A DNA stretch of 64,000 nucleotides, from NCBI RefSeq assembly GCF_036320965.1, contig NC_092287.1, forward strand, positions 5,801,297 to 5,865,296, in the 5' to 3' direction. A program made the translations under genes and the position numbers. How positions within the stretch are numbered: position 1 is the first letter of the stretch; every line of letters starts with the position of its first letter. The notes beneath the pieces were generated by a model that searched no databases, was not told the DNA's origin, and worked only from the letters and a program-made list of their open reading frames with translations. The DNA is from Panulirus ornatus. Lineage: Eukaryota > Arthropoda > Malacostraca > Decapoda > Palinuridae. Shown here piece after piece: positions 23,865 to 34,231 of the stretch.

Positions 23865-24050
23865 TATAGTGATACAACTAGGATGAAATAATTCTCTTTT
23901 TTCCTTTGGCTACAGAACTTTTCTTATTTCACACGTTATTCTGCAAGTTCTTTTGAACACAAATCAAGCAATTTTGATGGCATACACCGTGTTATTCTGG
24001 TATATTTCACCTATTTTCAGGGTTTTGTTGAACTGAGATGGAATACTTAC
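23865..24050 (+). repeat. Dispersed repeat D, copy 1
   Basis: Shares GCAAGTTC.TTTGAACACAAAT, GCAATTTTGATGGCATACA and TTATTCTGGTATATTTCACC with copies at 24900-25095, 25610-25795 and 56110-56312. Confidence 0.6.
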
Positions 24051-24189
24051 CTAGTAGCTCATTTCAAAATAGTCAACATGTAATTGATAGAATATGGTAA
24101 ATTGCTTTTTTCGTATATTATTTGCACACAATTAGTTTTCTTCATCATGGTCTTATCTAATGCACAAATTAATAATTATTTACATTTTT

Positions 24190-24428
24190 TTTTCTTCATA
24201 GTATTCGCCATTTCCCGCGATAGCGAGGTAGCATTAAGAACAGAGGACTGGGCCTTTGAGGGAATATCCTCACCTGGCCCTCTTCTCTGTTCCTTCTTTT
24301 GGAAAATTAAAAAAAAAAAACAAGAGGGGAGGATTTCCAGCCCCCTGCTCCCTTCCCTTTTAGTCGCCTTCTATGACACGCAGGGAATACGTGGGAAGTA
24401 TTCTTTCTCCCCTATCCCCAGGGAAAAT
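24190..24428 (+). mobile_element. SINE-like family B element
   Basis: Begins TTCGCCATTTCCCGCGATAG and runs through AACAGAGGACTGGGCC, an A12 run, TTTTAGTCGCCTTCTATGAC and the end CCCCTATCCCCAGGG. Other copies, inverted or partial, are at 25355-25460, 31330-31625, 31700-31815 and 31958-32010. Its 5' portion is the complement of the core of the LINE-A tail hairpin. Confidence 0.75.
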
Positions 24429-24764
24429 TATCTACATATTCTGACAATTATTGGAGAGAGTAGGTGAGATAGATGGATGTCATATTGTGTACTGGTTGTT
24501 GGTGATGATGTTTTTATCAAGATTCAAGTTATAACCAAAGAAATCAGTGTATAAATTTTGTTCACATTTCTTTTCAAAAGGTTCTTGATGATTGAATAAA
24601 TTTTCTTGTACATATGTAGCAAGAGAAAATATCTAAACAAGTTGGGTGTGTATTGGTACGTCATCTTTGCCAGTACATTCACATTTTTCTTATATGTCAG
24701 TGTGGATGATATTTAAGGATTACATCACTTGTTTTTTATATTCATTTATTTATTTATTATACTC

Positions 24765-24818
24765 TGTCACTGTCTCCCGCATAAGCGAGGTAGTGCAAGG
24801 AAACAGACGAAAGGATGT
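24765..24818 (-). mobile_element. LINE-A tail fragment, inverted
   Basis: The minus strand reads TCGTCTGTTTCCTTGCACTA then CCTCGCTTATGCGGGAGACA, the 3' hairpin of LINE-A or of a derived SINE. Confidence 0.65.
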
Positions 24819-24899
24819 TTTATTATTCATATAGTATGATCTTTCATTTCATGATGGTTGTTTTTCACTGCTTTACAGTTTCACTATATAAAGATATAT

Positions 24900-25095
24900 T
24901 TTCGTATGTGGGAGACCAATCTGGTGTAAGCATTAGGGCAAAATAATGTTTTTGTCTTTAATTGACAACAATCTTGTTACATTTTATGTAAAACATTTTG
25001 CTGCTAGCTCATTTGAACACAAATTGGGCAATTTCGATGGCATACATTGTTATTCTGGTATAATTCACCTATTTCATGGGTATTGTCATAATGAG
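24900..25095 (+). repeat. Dispersed repeat D, copy 2
   Basis: GGGAGACCAATCTGGTGTAA through GAACACAAATTGGGCAATTT and ATTCACCTATTTCATGGG. The sequence after it (25095-25350) also resembles 24440-24640, so the copies lie in a longer local repeat. Confidence 0.6.
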
Positions 25096-25354
25096 ATTTA
25101 GTTTTTAAAATTCTGTCCATGCACAGTGAGTGCAAAGTTAGAGGAGAAAATGGTTGAAATAGATTGAGGTCTTACATTCTACTGGTCATTAGTGATCGTA
25201 TTCATTTTAAAGCATTCAAGATCATATTGATGAATTGAGATGGCTTATTATATATTTCTTATATTTTTTTACATAATTCTTCTTTGAAGGTTTCTAACTG
25301 ATGAGTGAAATCCTAATAGTCTACATGTGTAGGAAAATATAAGAGAAAATAGCT

Positions 25355-25460
25355 AGAGATAGGGGGCCCAAGAGAGGATTTTCCCTGTAATGTTCATTGC
25401 TACCTCTCAGACATGGAAAATGGCGAATCTGTATGGGGGAAAAAAAGGAATCTTTTGGTA
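25355..25460 (-). mobile_element. Degenerate family B fragment, inverted
   Basis: GCTACCTCTCAGACATGGAA followed by AATGGCGAATCTGTATG corresponds to the inverted family B start (CGCTACCTCGCTAACGCGGG..AATGGCGAATAG). Confidence 0.5.
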
Positions 25461-25609
25461 AGGTTACCAGTTTTCTGCCCCCCCATAAGTTTCTTTTATT
25501 TCTTCCTGGGTAAGCTGACAGTATCACATTTTTTGATTGTTATATTATTCTTGTTTGATGTTTTTCATGTCTTAAGAAAGAAATGTTTTTTTATAACTAC
25601 TGTTTTGTT

Positions 25610-25795
25610 ATTAAAGATGTGTATTCATATTTAGGAAAACAATCTGATGTGAGCATGAAGGAGAAATTTTTTTTTTTTTTGAATGATTGGTTTACAAATC
25701 TTTTGTTATATCAAACATTGTCCTTGTAGTTCATTGGAATTCAGCTTTGGTAGTTTTGATGGAACACAATCAGTGGTGTTTAGGAGAATGTAAGA
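25610..25795 (+). repeat. Dispersed repeat D, copy 3 (most diverged)
   Basis: ACAATCTGATGTGAGCATGA, a T16 run, then GTAGTTTTGATGGAACACAA and CAGTGGTGTTTAGGAGAATG. Confidence 0.5.
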
Positions 25796-26409
25796 CCTCC
25801 ATCTACTTTACCATTTTTCTCCAGTAACTCTGGTAATTTTTTTGAATATGTACATGATATCATTTCATGCATCAGGTAAGAACCTATTGAAGAGAACTGT
25901 GTACAGAAATTATATGAAAAATATTACCATATCATTTCATTTGATTGTATGTTTAATATTGTGAACCTTTGGGGTGTACATGATCCAAGCTGATCCAGAA
26001 AAACAAGTTGAAAAGCAAATTTCATTTGAATTTTAGAGGTTTTTGAATTTTGTATGCTTTACCTGTTTAGGTATCTGAGTACTTTCTTTTACTTTTGAAG
26101 ACATATCTCTCATATCAGAGATTTTATTCACAATGTGTGATGAAATATTTGACCATGCCCACTGTTTAAGGGTTGACTAAAAGTCATTGGTATACACTGA
26201 GATTAAGTTCACTACTAATTGTTTATTCTTCATTTCAATGAACAGAAACATCTTTGTGATAATATTCGGTGTGACTGATTTATTTGTTCTTATATCAGAC
26301 ACCAAATAACTGAATAATCATGTGTTTCCTTTGATAAAAACTTTAATACCTGCTATTAGCAGTATTTAACTAATTTTTTATGCTTCAGTTGATTTTTAGG
26401 TATTTCAAT

Positions 26410-27250
26410 GTGCTGTTTCACCATGACTTTTTAATTTGTTTATGGATGAAGTGGTGAGTGAGGAGAATTCAAGGGTACACTGTTGTGTTTCTTGATGACA
26501 TGGCACTGGTGACAGATTCAAGCGAGAAACTGTTGAAGCTGGTGTCTGAGGTTAGGAGAGCTTGAGAGAAGAGAAAGTTTAGAGTATATTTGAGTAAAAG
26601 CAAGGTTATTATTAAGTTTACCTGTGAAGAGAGACAGCTTATTTATGGTGTGAGTTTGAATGGAGAGAGCTTGGGGGAAGTGCGTTTTTTTTTTGTGCTT
26701 GGGAGTGGATGTGACAGCAGGTGGAACCATGGTAGCTAAAGAGAGCCTATATAGGGTGGATGAGGGGGCAACGGCCCTAAGTGCATTGGGGAATGTGTAG
26801 AAAGAGAGGTCACTGTCTTCAAGGGCATTGATAGGCACATTTGATGGTGCAGTAGTCTGGTCAGTGATGTACGGATGCAAGGCATGGGGTTGAGTACAAA
26901 ATGTGAAAAAGAAGGTGGATGTGTTGGAAATGAAATGTTTGAGGACAGTATGTAATATCAGGAAGGTTGATTTCATAAGAAGTGGTAGGGTAAGAGAGAG
27001 GTGTGGTAGTAAGAGAGTATGAGAAAACTAAAAAGATGTGCTGAATTGCTCGGATGTATGGAGAGGATGAGTAAGAGGGTATACATGTCAGTTGTAGAGG
27101 GAACAATGAAAAAGGGTAACCCAAGGAGGTGGATGTGAAACATTCACGGGATAGAGCGAATTGGAGCAGTGTGGTATAAAGGGGATGATGGACTGTCAGT
27201 GGTTTGAACCATGGCTTATGAAGTATTTGTTGAATACCAGGGGACTGATT
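26410..27250 (+). mobile_element. Old LINE-A fragment
   Basis: Reads from LFMDEVVSEEN-like text (RT) through the eroded FADDT region (TTTCTTGATGACATGGCACTGG at 26488) and RT C-terminal text to the ORF end and start of the 3' UTR. Many indels. Confidence 0.75.
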
Positions 27251-27269
27251 GTGATGAGAGAGTTGCAGT

Positions 27270-28660
27270 TGTTTCTCCTATTGTCTTCAATTTCTTCTTA
27301 CATGACCTCCTATTACCCTTAACAAAAACCACAGCATGAAAGTCCCTTCATATGCAGACAACCTTGCATTCACATCACAACTCTGCGTCATCACAGTGGC
27401 AGCAATGCATATTGGAACAGTGGCTTACCCAGAACAAATGTCTGCCTCTCTCCAGAAGTCTGTAATCACTTTTAACCCCAAACTGGAAACCAGCTCACAC
27501 CGTTCAGTCATCTTGAATGGATAATTGCTCCTGAGCAAAGCACCAACCATTCTAGACATCACATATGATATGCACATGACATTTAATACCCCTGCCAGTA
27601 ACATCAACACAAAAGCACTAGCCAAACTGAATGCTTTGAGAACACAAAGGGACATGAGATGTGGATTTCCATAACATCCTCTACTAATAATTCATCCGCT
27701 CCACTCTAGACTATGCCTCACTTAAGTGGAGTTCCACCCTCTCCAAAGCAAATATAACAAATCTGCAAAACAGATAATGCTATTAGAATAATAACTGGCT
27801 ATTTAGTAACCAAAAGCACTGGAAACCTGCACAATGAAACAAAGATCTCATTACAGTCCCTCCTCATCATGTTTAGTACTCAGTTTTGTGCAGCAGCACA
27901 GAACCCCCAGCAAATATATCACTGACTAATCATATAAACACTTAAGTAACCTGTCTAGCACTAAACATCCACCCATCCAATACAGTTTTAAACTCCAACC
28001 CACTAAACATATACTCACCAGAAGCAACATTCCACAGACAAACATGAATCACGCTTTCCCAGCTACACTCCAGACACACAATGCAGTGTTTCATCATATC
28101 CCAAGACTCTGCCCATGATGCAGCTACCACAGTAAAGACACTAAGCACTTTACTACACATTTACTGTGCATTCTCAGCACACAGATGCACACACACTTCT
28201 TTTTGTTAGATTATGCCATATGTCAGTTACGAACTGTGTTTCTGTAAGTATTCAACCAAGATCATATTGTATAAAGCACATTGTTTACTCTGTAGACTTT
28301 CCTTTATAACTGCCACCCTGTTTACCTAAAATGCACCTCACCCATATCCTTATCCAAAGTGTTGAAATATCCAGCTCACCTAATCTTAAGCTCATGCATT
28401 ATTAGTTGACAAGTAATTATCACGACTTCCCAGTTCTGTCATATCTTTTTTTAATACCACATCTTGTGTTTTTTCAGCCAATTGGCTACTTTATTTCCAA
28501 TAGACCATTATTTATTTATTTAATTATTTATGTACATCATCACAATACTTTATGACATATGGTCCCAACAAGTGGACATGCTATGCTTCCAGAGCACTGC
28601 AGGAGATAGAAAGGGCTCCTGGGGCAGGAAGTAGGTTGGAAAGTATATACATATATAAAA
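27270..28660 (+). mobile_element. LINE-B (jockey-like) RT C-terminal fragment and 3' end
   Basis: Reads VPSYADNLAFTSQ (eroded YADDLAF RT motif), then NAIRIITGYLVTKSTGNLHNE and a block equivalent to ...LRIITGC...HLHDET in jockey-like elements. A 3' UTR-like block follows to about 28660, interrupted at 28200-28540. Stops and frameshifts throughout. Confidence 0.65.
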
Positions 28661-29165
28661 CTAGTTTCCTGCACCAGGAGTCCCTTCTATTCTCGTGCTC
28701 AAGAAACAAACTTGAGACAGGTCATAAAGTGTTGTGATGTGTATGCAACTATGTGAAGAGACTCCAAGACAATTTAGTAGTAAGTATTCAGTGTCTGAAT
28801 CATGTATCATGTATCATGGCATGAAGGGTCTTGGGATGTGTTGAAATGGTGTTAGTAGGGTTGTAGTGATAGGTAATGCCCAGAGCGGATGGAGTAGTGC
28901 AATTCATGTTTGTCTAGGAGATGTGGTTTAAGGTGTGTATGTCTGATGGGTTGAAGTTTTCTTTTGACTGATTTGGGAGATTGGTTGTTTAGTGCTTGTC
29001 AGATTATTCCAGTGTGTTTGTGTTTTGCTGGTGTCTTCTTCGAGGCAGGGGGATCTGCGAGCAGAGGTTAGTGAAATGTAAGGCAGGGATAAGCTGTTTA
29101 TTTCTACTTGGAAGTTGGTGTTTAGTTATGTAAGATGGTTTGAATGAGAGGAGTCTGGTAGACTT
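28660..29165 (-). mobile_element. LINE-B fragment, inverted, tail-to-tail with the previous copy
   Basis: The minus strand matches the LINE-B 3' region seen at 43378-43860 (ATCCCCCTGCC, GCACTAAACAACCAA, CCCATCAGACATACAC). Confidence 0.6.
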
Positions 29166-29945
29166 ACTACATACTTGACTTAATGAAAAAAGTTTATCAT
29201 GCTTATGTTCATTTAACTGCTAGTTGCAAGTTTTAATGAAAATCTATGTAGACATTTGTTATTGAGAGGAGGCACTTTTATTTTATGGCATTATGGTACG
29301 GATGCAATGAGGAGAAAATTTTTACTTTAAATGTAAAAGAATTCCTCAAATTGAAGTGGTCTTCAATAGTATCTTTGAACTGCAATATGAAGACAACAGT
29401 GAAAATGTCAAGGCAAATCCATCATTTTTGTAATTCTATACTCATGACCAAAAATTCAGTCATAAGGGGTGTTTTTTGACTGTGATAGGCAGATATGATT
29501 AGAGTGCTCAAAACTAAGAGTGACATTGAAACATACATGTAAGTTCATTAGTTCTTTTTGAGAAGCCTAAACTAGGTTTTTGGGCATTTTTCATAGCACT
29601 TTGGGCTTTTGTACTTGTAACAGCTAATACTGGTGATGTTTTTGCAGAATCCTGCATGAATAATCCATATTTTTGACATTTTTCAAATTTTCTTGTACCT
29701 TTGTTTGTCGACTTTGCTGTATTATCATCATACATATTCACTCCTCATTAATGTATTGTTCATTCCATCATACCTATAAAACATTTCCATGGGTACTAAA
29801 TCACATATAGGATATTGTTATATCTTGCCTTAGGAAATAAATATACAGGCATGTTAGTAAAATGAATTTTATTATAAAAAGATTTAAGATTGTACTATCA
29901 TCTTTAAATCCACAGCTTGAGTATTTCCTGACACAGACATACAAA

Positions 29946-29993
<48 letters not shown>

Positions 29994-31320
29994 TATTAAG
30001 CCAGTTATTATTGTGTATATTCCACCATTCCTTCAAGCATGGCTTTCCTTACACTGCACTTCTAATGGGTTTTTATAAGTGCCTTAAGTTGTAGAGAAAA
30101 TTTAGACTCTGAATAAGCACAAATGATATGGTGAACTCTCAGTTGATAGTTAAATTTTTGAACAGTGCCATTAAAGTGATGCATTTAGCTTTTCCATGTT
30201 TCCAATAGGAGGACTAATTAGAAGCATTTATGCTCAATATTTAACTTGCAGTGTATTGCTTGAGAGTTCATTGAAAATATTCTGAGGGGTAAGGCATTTA
30301 CATTAAAAGAAGTGTTATGGTATTAACTTTGCTAAAAGTGGCTTTGTCCTATATTGATAAAGATGTAAATATAGCTAGATTCATCCGGAAATGTTTTATA
30401 ATAAAATATACCACAACAGTTGCATTATGATTATCATTCATAAGATTGAATCAGAAGACTGAGTAGAGCACTTAGCATCCTTCAAGTTACTGATCTCTTT
30501 CCAGTCCTGAGTATGTAAACACAGATACCTTGGTTTGTGCTCAAACAAAATGTAAATACAAATTGTATGTAATGTAAAAAAGAATTTAGATTATTATTGT
30601 GGTTCAGCCTTAATAGTAATATAGAGACCTTGGTTAATGCTCAAACAAATTTAACCTATTTGTGTCAGTCTGGTGTCAGTCTGTGCTTGTGTAGCAGTGT
30701 GCTAATGGCATCAATCTCCAAATGTAATATCCTACCACAAATTGAATTCCTTATGCATTGTAAGCTCTGCTCGTTCGCCTTGGATAACAACACAAACATT
30801 GAATGAGTCACAAGCTACCCTGAGGCCTCAGTTACTTGCAGGAGGCCGCAGTGGTTGGTTTTGTACCTTTTTCTTGAGACATACCATGTCTGTGGTGCCC
30901 AGTGCCACCCATACCAACCACCACTGCACCCATGCTGTCAGTACGTAGGCCTGGCCAATATGGTAGATATTTTTTTCTTTCTAAAATCCTTACCTCTTGA
31001 TTCTAAGGAACAAATGGTTTTCATATTTTTTTTTCAGCTAATCATGTAAATTGAAAAATATACAAAATGTAAATTTCTCGTGATTAGCTTAACCAGTAGA
31101 TTATGTTTATAGTAATGATTGTTCTAATTTTTAAGAAAGAAATTGCTTCAGTCTTTTGTGTTCCTTAAAGAGTAAAGAAAGCGCTATTTTTTCTGCACTA
31201 AAGATGGCAAAAAAATCATTAGAGAACCATAAGGATTAAATGGAAGTTGAATGTAGTGTAAATATGATTTTATGTATGGTTACCCCAGGACCTCTTTCTA
31301 AGTAAGAACCCCCAGTGTTA
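29166..31320. other. Intergenic, no gene recognised; contains an (AC)n microsatellite
   Basis: Only short chance frames. (AC)n at 29947-29985. A weak duplicated phrase ACCTTGGTT.(T)GTGCTCAAACAAA occurs at 30527 and 30628. Confidence 0.4.
29947..29985 (+). repeat. (AC)n microsatellite
   Basis: About 19 uninterrupted AC units, followed by ATATAC. Confidence 0.95.
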
Positions 31321-31633
31321 CCCAGGATCTGCCCACGTATTCCCTGCATGTTGTAGAAGACATCTAAAAATGTATTGGAAGTTGGAAATCCTCCCCTTCA
31401 GTTTTTACTTTCCCACATTTTTTTTTTTTTTTTTTTTTTGCCTTCTACGACAAACAGAGAATATGTAGGCGGTAATTTTTCTCCCCGATCCCAGGGATTT
31501 TTTTTTTCCCCAAGAAAGAAGGAACAGAGAAGGGGGCCAGGTGAGGATATTCCCTCAAAGGCCCAGTCCTCTGTTCTTAACGCTACCTCGCTAAAGCGGG
31601 AAATGGCAAATAGTATGAAAGAAAAAGAAAAGA

Positions 31634-31635
<2 letters not shown>

Positions 31636-31687
<52 letters not shown>
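31636..31687 (+). repeat. (TA)n microsatellite
   Basis: About 25 TA units, then T16. Joined to an inverted family B copy. Confidence 0.95.
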
Positions 31688-31702
<15 letters not shown>

Positions 31703-31815
31703 CCAAAAGTAGGAACAGAGAAGAGGGCCAGGTGAGGATTACTCCCTCAAAAGCCCAGTCCTCTGTTCTTAACGCTACCTCACTAATGCGGGAAATGGCG
31801 AATAGTTTGAAAGAA

Positions 31816-31818
<3 letters not shown>

Positions 31819-31875
<57 letters not shown>
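31819..31875 (+). repeat. (TA)n microsatellite
   Basis: About 28 TA units directly after the second inverted family B copy. Confidence 0.95.
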
Positions 31876-31876
<1 letters not shown>

Positions 31877-32129
31877 CCCAGTGTGCGTAAAGCAAATTGT
31901 AGAATGCAGAGCTAATGTTTCAGAAAATTATAATGTATCATTTATTTTTTTTATACATATTTGCCATTTCCCGCGTTAGCGAGGTATCGCTGAGAGCAGA
32001 GGATCTGCCTAAGAGGGAAAATATATTTTGTATTTTGATAATTACTGCACATAGAAGCTTCACTGATGATTGAGAAATGCAAGTCGCATTTATGCTTCCC
32101 AACTCGGCTGAAACAACACACTTTTGTTC

Positions 32130-32262
32130 ATTTTGAAAATCATTGTACCATCCAGACAGAGAATAAATTACTCGGTGTGTATAAGATCATTGTACCCATC
32201 CAGAAAGAGAATTACATTAATAGGGGTATAGAAAATCATTGTAACGATCCATAAAAAGAATA
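32130..32262 (+). repeat. Three imperfect 45-bp tandem units
   Basis: AAAATCATTGTACCATCCAG, AGATCATTGTACCCATCCAG and AAAATCATTGTAACGATCCA, each followed by A.AAGAGAAT. Units start at about 32137, 32185 and 32227. Confidence 0.6.
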
Positions 32263-34092
32263 ATTTGACTTGGTTAATATCGTGAAGCAAAGGTATTATC
32301 TACATTTTACAAGGTGTTTGCATTTTCCAAGGGATAAACCATATAACTGACATGATAATTTTAATGAGCCAAAGTTTAACAGATACTGTGCCTTCACTTC
32401 GGCATGATGATTATGACCAACGGTGAGATTTTAAGTCTTCGTTAAGGTAAAAAATGTAAAAAAAAATTTCAGAATCAATTGAGGAGAAAGCTCAAAATAT
32501 TTTGAGTTCTTAAGATTAACTATAACGAATTTTTATGATTTAAAGCTATACAACTTAACCTGGACTTTTTCCGGAATACAAAGTGACTTGTCTTTTGATT
32601 TGTCACAAGGATGAATACTAAAAATTTTTCATCCGAAATTTTAGTAAGAATAACACTAACAAAAATCATGTAACGGCCCAGATCTGGTACAGCTGTCCTC
32701 GTCACAAATTCTTTCCTATGTAGTATTAAATAAACTGGCCAAAAAGAAAGGCAATTGTTTTGCATTAGAATTCCATTATCATCAACATGAATACAAATTA
32801 CAGGTCGGAATGATGAATTTCTGCTGATCGGTAGTTGTTATTAAATCCATGGAGGCCTTGTATGTGTAATTCTCCCAGGAGTTATCAGAACAAATTAACT
32901 TAATTACATATATATACCCCTAACTCAGGGAAAGAATTTGTTCTTGAAAAATTATCTTGAATTTTCATAGTACAAACTATATCTTCACGTGTATTACCGT
33001 GTCAGAAGATGCGTTCATGCAGGATTTTTTTTTTTTTGTAAAAAGTGGCTTTTAAAAACATGAATGGAGATTTTAAAAAACATGAATGGAGATATAAATT
33101 TCAGAAATGAAGATTTCAAAAAAATTTTCGTACCAGAGATGTTGACAATGAATGTGTGAGGTGTTGTGTGGGAAGCATTGCTCCATGGCGGGTAGCAGGA
33201 TATGGTGAATGAAATAAGGTTAAGGTCCTCACTATGTTCAAAAGGGGAGACAGGAGCATTCACTGTGAGAGCATGATTTAAAGAAGGGCATATTAAATAT
33301 CTACAGTATGCCTTTCAGGATAATGGACATGAACTACTGGGAAGAATAATATAAGAAATGAAAATGGAGAAAATAGGTAAATGGATTCAAGCAACAGAAC
33401 GGTATTTCAGAGACGGGATAAAATACGACAATCTTCTGAAAATCACGACAGGAAAATAAAGGAATGGTATTCCAAAGCATATGGAAAGTAATTCATGTTA
33501 GAAATTTAGAGATTAAAAGAGAAATGATGGCTAGAAAAAAACCCACTGTGGCAGCGATAGTAATTTGTCTCTTCATCCTCTGTTGCCCGAGTACAACTAT
33601 AAAAGGAAAGAAGACTACAGCAACCATATATGGCTGACCAGAACCAGATATGAAAAATGATATTTGAAACCAAAATACAGAACATTCTAAAGACCTGATG
33701 TATAAATTTTGGAAAATAATGTGAGAGAGAGGGAAGGTATAGTTGAATTACCTACATGATTTCCAAACTTAACACATTCTTCTACCACTACTACTGTTAG
33801 CTGCTTATCCAACCCGTCCTGTATAGGTTACGTATTAAAGATGTAACAAATTACGTTAAAATCGTCGTCAGTAAACTATAAAAAAACAACAATTTAAACA
33901 TAAATATTATAGGCTGGTTGTCAACAATATATACAGACGTTGAGGGAGTTGGTTTAACAACGTGACATCTATTGATTAAAAGTCAAACTACAACTAGAGT
34001 TTCCCATCACAGAAAACGGTGATTACCAACCAGAGTTTCCAGTCTTCACTACAAATCCTTTTGTTATTGTTGTGCTGCTGAGATTTTTCAAG
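32263..34092. promoter_or_regulatory. Upstream region of TMEM231, promoter not located
   Basis: AT-rich, no recognised repeat. A TATAAAAG box-like sequence lies at 33598-33605, about 490 bp before the TMEM231 ATG. Its role is unproven. Confidence 0.25.
33524..33637 (+). other. Small reading frame with signal-peptide-like start (37 residues)
   Basis: MMARKKPTVAAIVICLFILC then CPSTTIKGKKTTATIYG and a stop. A basic N-terminus followed by a hydrophobic core is signal-peptide-like. No family recognised; may be chance. Confidence 0.15.
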
Positions 34093-34231
34093 ATGGGTTT
34101 GTACGTGGTGTACCACAGACCCCAGAATATCTTTTATAAGACAAGCCTCTGCTCCAAGGCCACTCTGTTCTCCGTTGTTACCTTTGTGGTGACCGCCATA
34201 ACGCCACTGCTGATAGTGTACAGAAGCCATG
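34093..34231 (+). CDS. TMEM231: TMEM231 exon 1 with start codon
   Basis: ATG at 34093 in the context CAAGATGG. It encodes MGLYVVYHRPQNIFYKT, then SLCSKATLF and the first membrane segment, ending YRSH plus one base of a split Gly codon. Donor GTAAGG at 34232. The start is supported because the known family begins at the same distance from the SLCSKA motif. Confidence 0.93.

Larger units (their letters stand above)
31330..32010 (-). mobile_element. Cluster of family B elements separated by (TA)n arrays
   Basis: An inverted family B copy at 31330-31625, (TA)n at about 31636-31687, a T tract, a shorter inverted copy at 31700-31815, (TA)n at about 31819-31875, then a plus-strand head fragment at 31958-32010. 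The two inverted copies share GGAACAGAGAAG.GGGCCAGG and AACGCTACCTC.CTAA.GCGGG. Confidence 0.75.

Noticed and set aside
31375..31895. Frames of 171 and 165 residues rich in IYIYIY
   Set aside because: They run through (TA)n arrays and family B repeats; the text is microsatellite translation.
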